Positions 58,573-64,000 of a DNA stretch of 64,000 bases are shown piece by piece. The DNA comes from Hepsetus odoe (taxonomy: Eukaryota; Chordata; Actinopteri; Characiformes; Hepsetidae): the NCBI GenBank assembly GCA_017165825.1, contig CM029386.1:13262605-13326604 (forward strand). Reading direction: 5' to 3'. A program made the position numbers and the translations under genes. The notes beneath the pieces were generated by a model, which was not told the DNA's origin, made no database searches, and was given only the letters and a program-made list of their open reading frames with translations. Within the stretch, counting starts at the first letter, position 1. Each line of letters opens with the position of its first letter.

Positions 58573-58659
58573 GGGAGCAGTGATGGGAACAGTACCTTGC
58601 TCAAGGGTATCTCAGGGCAACCTACTGGTAAGGGGCCAACTCCCTAACCACTGCTGCCC
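58573..58659 (-). mobile_element. Outer SINE of a nest, head half
   Basis: gggagcagtgatgggaacag, accttgctcaagggtatctc, ctactggtaaggggccaact and ccctaaccactgctgccc. About 25 bp of type B middle sequence is missing at the junction with 58132, and the B-box stretch is also deleted. Confidence 0.82.
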
Positions 58660-61029
58660 TCCCCCCCATTTTTTTAATTGACAGAAGGCATTGTTATTTC
58701 TAGTATTTTATTGTTCATACAATCTTAACTGTTACCCCAGACATTGGGCCAAGTGTCCGTTCATAAGCTGGTTAATAATTCGATTCATTCTGAGAAGAAA
58801 AAGTTTCACAAAGGCAAATGGAAAGCTGATTTGAATGTATAACTTCTAGACCTGTGCACAGTGATGTTCATTAAGAACACAGTTCTGCAAGTCCACTATT
58901 CATTCTACCTAATGCTTTATTAATGCTGGTCACTGCCAGTGTTTTATTGCTATGCCACTCACACCATCACTCTCCAACAGGAATCCACATGCGGACAACA
59001 TTTATCAGTGTGTAAAATAATAGCACAACTCTGTCCATGCTGAATCTGTATGGGTACTTAACTGATAACAGATGAAGAGTATCTGATCTAGTTGTTAAAG
59101 CAGGAAGACATGTCCTTTAGAACATTAATTGTTTCAAAATACATTCACTTTATTGCCAATTCCCTGAAATAAGATTAAGAAAGATGTCTTGTTTATGCAG
59201 AGATTACTGAAGTGAGCATTGAAGTGAGCATTAGTAGTAATTGTCCTGTTGTTCATCTCTAAACTGAACAATGAAGATATTTTGCTGATGCTTTCGGTAC
59301 TCTGGAGAAATCTTGTTGCAAATGTTAATACTACCTGTGTGTCTACACTGGAAGACACAAGTGCGTCAACATTTGGTCTTGCTGTTCTGGCCATGCCACC
59401 GGTGAATGCTGTGATCCCTCCTCTGACGTAGATGAAGTGGACTTTCACAAAATGTTGTTTTTATAATACTTTAAAAAGGTGCCACAAAGTGAAAAAATCT
59501 ACTAATCTTTGTTTTTGCCGAGTGATCACAAAAAAAACTGTTGTTTATTTCCTCAAAAATTGCAATCCCCCTTGAACAGAAGTGTTCTGGAGGGAAACCT
59601 TTGCCCATAATTTGCACTGTGCTTTTTTATTTTATCTCGCTGTGGATAAACATGAAGTAGTTGGTTTAGCTGTGGCATTCATTTAACCAGCAGCAAAGAT
59701 GTCAGAAACCATGGTGGGTTCATCTGCTTCTTCAAGTGACTCAGTCAGAGAGTCAATGCTGAGGACAACTTGTTGCTAGAGACTATTCATTTGAGATAAT
59801 CAATCAGTGATTCATTATTTGATTATCTGAGCTGTTTGTCTTAATCAGAATCTTCCAGTCACAGGTTCATTGAAGAGTTCTTGTCGCTATATTTCAAAAC
59901 TGCACCTCAATGCTAAAGAAAATGAAATTTTGCATGGAGGGAATCTTGTTGAATGTCTAGAAACAGTTCACTGAGACATATATTCTAATGCTATAGACTT
60001 ATCAATGAAAAATATGAATAGTTAATTCACTCATTCATTCATTTACACAAGTTTCTCACACTTACCTGGGTTGCATTTGTTGCTGGAGTCTTTTTTTGGG
60101 GGCCTTGTATAGACAAAAGGTGGAGGAACACCCTGGACAGATTTATTGAAGATATCGTGTAGCTAATATAGAGACTCAGCATGTAAGGTCTCTTGACTCT
60201 CAGCACTTAAATGGCAAGTGATGAGGTTCTGGATCTCGGAGAAGTGATGGATTTTGTTAGTCAGTGTGACAATAGGAGGGTCAACAATCATGGACTTCAG
60301 TGTAAGACTAGTTACATCATAAATATTAGCCTCTACTGAGAGATAAAACTCTAAGAACTAGACTCAAACAGATACTTGTTTTCTCCTATGCTTGTTGGCA
60401 TTATATAATCACAACACAGCGAGACTATTCATGCCATTCTCCATTGCTATAAACCACTAACCAAAGGCTGGTTCAACCAAGGCCAAGGCTGTGAAAACAG
60501 AACTATGTCTTCTATTCTTTGGCTCCCACCCTGGCCATGGACTATGGCAAACAGGCACCGAAGGAAGAAAAATTCTAAAACATTCATCTTTGGCCTTTTT
60601 AACTCTTTAATGTAAAGAAAATGTCTATTTCTGCCTATTAAACGTCTCTTTTGTTATTAGTGAGATATCTAAATGCTTTTCCAGTCATTGCTTTGCACCT
60701 ACAGATATCTGCCATTGCTTCAAGCCTTCTGTTTGTTATCAGTATGTCAGTAAATATGAAATTCCAGCAGAGGACAAAAAAATGTACCTGAGGGATGTAA
60801 AAGTAAGACCCTTTCCCAGAAAGGGTAGATTATGCCATTTTCAAGCCGTCAAAAGCCATAAATACATTTTAAAAATGTCATTGTTGTCATTGGTCTCAAA
60901 TACAGTCTACTTCAGTGCATTGAGGCACCAAAGATGTACTAAAAATGGTCCATAAATATTTTTCATGGGCACTGTGCACATTTCTGTTTTTACTGTTACT
61001 AATGTTTTTTTTCACATCTTTGTTTCATC
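58660..61029. other. Unassigned intron; open frames on both strands at 59134-59448
   Basis: AT-rich. A 104-codon minus frame (59134-59448) overlaps a 60-codon plus frame; neither has a recognised domain. A faint RTE-tail relic (caccctggacag at 60130-60141) is present. Confidence 0.4.
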
Positions 61030-61215
61030 TTAGCTTCACAGTTATGTTGTCTTCTTTGGGAAAAGTGGTGCGTGTGGTGAAAAGACTCATGCTTCATTAT
61101 AAAGTGTGCAATGTTGGTTGGGTTTATGTGAATCCAGCACTCTGGAAGTTGTGTACACAGTTTGCAATTGTTATGTATCAGCACTGGAATAGGTCATGAC
61201 TAGCCTGCTTTCAGG
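61030..61215 (+). repeat. Local duplication, copy 1
   Basis: Diverged direct repeat of 61330-61520: shared gtttatg-gaatcca-ca-tctg and tat-agcactg blocks in the same order and spacing. Confidence 0.7.
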
Positions 61216-61329
61216 AATAGGCAACAACCTGGCGTTAGGACACTGTGGAACATAATACACTTAGAAATGGTATCTTCCGCGCTAGCTTGGTTGTTTTACT
61301 ACAATGTCGTACATCACAGGTGTCCAGCT

Positions 61330-61520
61330 TTAGCTCTTTTATGTCATCCTCGTTGGGCAGAAATTGTGCATGTAGCAATAGGTGCATGCTTTATAGGATA
61401 AGGGGTTGTTTGGGTTTATGAGAATCCACCATTCTGATTAATGTGTCGACGGTTGTGACATTGTTTGGTATTAGCACTGTGGTAAAGCACTGGCATCATG
61501 ACTGCACTGCTGTCACCAAC
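61330..61520 (+). repeat. Local duplication, copy 2
   Basis: See 61030-61215; the offset is about 300 bp. Confidence 0.7.
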
Positions 61521-61734
61521 AACCTATAGCCTGATGGTATGCCAACTGATGAAGTGAGTGCCAGTTCAATCAGCCATGGCTTTGACAATTTAATTTGCGA
61601 TGACCTGAGTATGGAGTGCCATATGGCAGCAGCAGCAAAAGCACTCCAGAACCTGCATTCAGCTTCCCTGCAAAAGTTCCTAACAGCAGAAAGTTAATGG
61701 AGGGTACATTGTGTCTAACCATCTGGAGAGAATT

Positions 61735-61738
<4 letters not shown>

Positions 61739-61770
<32 letters not shown>
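61739..61770. repeat. (CT)16 microsatellite
   Basis: Uninterrupted CT tract, followed by a further CCCTCTCTCTCT patch. Confidence 0.95.
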
Positions 61771-61780
<10 letters not shown>

Positions 61781-63164
61781 TCTTGCTCTCCTCAAAACTA
61801 GGAGCTTGCTAACATTAAGGATGAATTCTCATTATGAAGAATCTAGAGAGGGGTGCTAAATGAGGTCAGCCAGCCTCAGCAAGATGTTAAGAAAGATGGG
61901 ACGATTGTGTGGATTATTAATAAAGCCTCTCTCTGGCCAGTGATTTGTTTGTTAAGTCATGGTTCAGAGCAAAAAGTGGTTTAATGACTTAGCAGAAGAG
62001 CTATGTGCCACTAAAGCTTAAAAAAAAGAGGTATATTAAAACGGTGGGGATATTGTCACATTTTGGACCCCGTTTTTTGCTTTGAGTGATTAGTCATCAT
62101 GACATTTCATTTGACATAATATGGTTAGCATGAGTCTCAGTTATTGCAATTTTACATAATTATGCATTACTTGTTTTTCACTTTTATTAAAATGATTGGC
62201 AAATTCTGTTATAGTTTTGGATTCTTAACTCCCTTTTCTATGTAATGTAATGGTAACCATGAGAAACAAATTAGAAAAATAAAATACGTATGACACAAAT
62301 AAATTAGATGTCAAATAAACTACTATGTTGACTGTTTGCAGTTCTATATAATCGGTCAGTATGCACTATGCAAAGTGCAGTGTAAACATTATTGTTTACA
62401 GATAAATGATACAGCTGTACAGTATTTACCTTATTGAGATGCATGTTTTCCAGATATATTATTTACTCACTAAGCCAAAAGTAATTGGACATGAAACTGC
62501 ACACAGGGAAACATTTGCACATTATTGGGATCAGAAAAGTTACATTGAGAGATTAAAGATTAAGGGAGATTGAGAGATTAAATGAGAGATTAAAGACTAT
62601 AAAGAGAGGTCCTAGTGTACATAAGCCTCAGATCAGTCACTTGTCAATGTAATTGTTTAAAAATGTTTACCAGCAGTATTAGATGATACAGTTCATGTTC
62701 AGACTGACCAGCACCATTCATCTAAATAAAGACTTCATTAAGCCAGTAACTGAAAAAAGATATGGCTTTTCTTCCTTAACTCCAAACTACAAACCAGATA
62801 GACGCATGAGAGAAAGGTAGCGCAAGGACACCACCTATAAAAGATTCAGTGGCGGCAATGTTGCTTCGCTTGCCTGCTTTCCAACCTCTAAATAATAAAC
62901 TGGAAACAGTTGTTTATGACGCTGCAACAACATGGGTCAAAACAAGTACGCACAAAGATACTCCACCAAGTCAGCTTTGGCTTTGGCACGCTGAGAAGGT
63001 TGGCTTCATCTATGGATCAAATAAAAGTGACAAGAAGCATTAAGCAGCATGCACAAAATACTAAGAGCCTATTAATACCTGTCATTTCATGCGCCTTCCT
63101 GCCCTGATAATCACATTATGATGATAATCGCATTACATGATGATTCCATGGCTGACCAGGATCA
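61771..63164. other. Unassigned intron sequence
   Basis: AT-rich. 62547-62597 has three spaced copies of gagagattaaa. The open frames near 62849-63107 show no known domain. Confidence 0.4.
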
Positions 63165-63330
63165 GAAAGTTTGAAGAACCTTAATATAATGTAATGTTTC
63201 TATTTATGGTTCTTCAGAGAATATTCTCACTATAGAAAGTTTTGTACACTTTCACCAGGTTCTTCACACTTAAAGCTCCTTTATGAAATGAACTACCTTT
63301 TGAAATGTTCTTTGGGGAAACAAAAGCGCC
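63165..63330. mobile_element. 'AGAACC' dispersed repeat
   Basis: gaagaacc and ggttcttc (63173-63180 and 63208-63215) form a small hairpin, with further ggttcttcacac and ttctttgggg words. Same family as 3325-3765. Confidence 0.45.
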
Positions 63331-64000
63331 TCACCTAAGGCATCAAAGTATAAGTGATCTGATAGAAATCTCCAAAGTTTGCAGTTCTAGTTTTCTTTTT
63401 CACAATCAGCCCAAAATATAAGAAATAGTGACGCAACATTTACAGGATTTTTGACCAACTGTGGCTATTTTTTATAGCCATTCTACTTTTAAAAGCTCTT
63501 ATTACACTGTCATGTTCTGATCATGTGTTTGGTTTCTCCAGAAGGAGGACCATGTCCTAAACGTTAGCCACCTGCACAAAAAGAGACGGAAATACACATG
63601 TGACTTGTAAAATGTAAAATGAAAAATGTAGGGATTCACATATTTGCAGACAGAAATACTGTGCATGTGGAATAAAGGGTCCCATGGGTATTAAACATAA
63701 CCCTACGTAGGTTTTTAATAACCAGCTAGGCAGATTACTAACAGGCTTACATTCTAATCCAGTCAGATTTAGAGGATCGTTAGGCTTGTTAAAAAAAGAA
63801 ACATACAAAGTACAAGCTATGCTACCTGAAAGCCTGTCAGAACTTGTCTGCGTTTTTGTGTAGTATTAAATCCTGTGTGGGAATCTCTGTGGGCACTGGT
63901 AGAAAGGAACTTGCTGTGGCTTTTTTTAGTTTTAATGATCATTTTTTTGTACGCATTGTACCATTTTGTAGTGTTACTCACAGTTACTTTCCAGACATAC
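63331..64000. other. Unassigned intron sequence
   Basis: AT-rich, nothing recognised up to the right edge. Confidence 0.45.

Larger units (their letters stand above)
17302..64000 (-). other. sorcs1/3: Intron 5' of the SorCS exon (probably large intron 1), partial
   Basis: At least 46.7 kb of non-coding sequence lies upstream of the exon in the direction of transcription. No GC-rich first exon with a signal peptide is visible up to the right edge. In vertebrates I know, SORCS1 and SORCS3 have first introns of hundreds of kilobases, which fits. The content is dispersed repeats plus unique AT-rich DNA, described in separate entries. Confidence 0.65.

Overview
This is a repeat-dense stretch of a ray-finned fish genome. 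The evidence is AT-rich, intron-like DNA carrying many tRNA-derived SINEs with an RTE-type 3' tail ending in (CATC)n or (TGAA)n, Tc1-like transposons, short solo LTRs, 3' ends of a non-LTR retrotransposon and long CT, CA and TA microsatellites. No prokaryotic operon, rRNA or complete gene is present. The SINE families look like those of otophysan teleosts (characins, catfishes and relatives), but that is recalled, not computed.

The only protein-coding sequence I can support is one 68-bp exon on the minus strand at 17234-17301. It has a consensus donor, acceptor and branch point. Its translation contains YDFHLGSVTESSLW, which I recognise as part of the VPS10 domain of a SorCS receptor (SORCS1/SORCS3 type, not SORCS2). 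The window is therefore read as the inside of a large sorcs gene transcribed right to left. Everything right of 17301 is the intron 5' of this exon (probably giant intron 1), and everything left of 17234 is the next intron.

Layout. 1-8.1 kb: SINEs, CT/CA/TTC microsatellites and three copies of a non-LTR retrotransposon 3' end, one with a perfect 16-bp target-site duplication. 9.2-12.8 kb: SINEs and an interrupted TG array. 12.8-16.9 kb: a decayed 'GTAGCTAATGGTAGTTTTGAAG' repeat field, a 310-bp MITE and a solo LTR. 17.2 kb: the exon. 17.3-25 kb: mostly unique intron with a hairpin at 22.24-22.33 kb. 25-32 kb: RTE-tailed SINEs, a Tc1 remnant and a candidate conserved element. 33.6-38 kb: a Tc1 remnant, a perfect solo LTR and an internally deleted Tc1 element. 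38-41 kb: nearly repeat-free AT-rich DNA. 42-46 kb: paired CT-linked repeats and a SINE with an inverted 5' end. 51.2-53 kb: a Tc1 relic split by an LTR-derived element. 54-58.7 kb: SINE insertions inside SINEs, including a three-level nest. 61-61.5 kb: a local duplication.

The most instructive signals are the exon that anchors the window to a SorCS gene, the modular SINEs that share one tRNA-like head but carry different tails, the three-deep SINE nest, the 5'-inverted SINE, and the decayed repeat field near the exon. I found no evidence for a new enzymatic or defence system; the novelty here is in the structure of the repeats.
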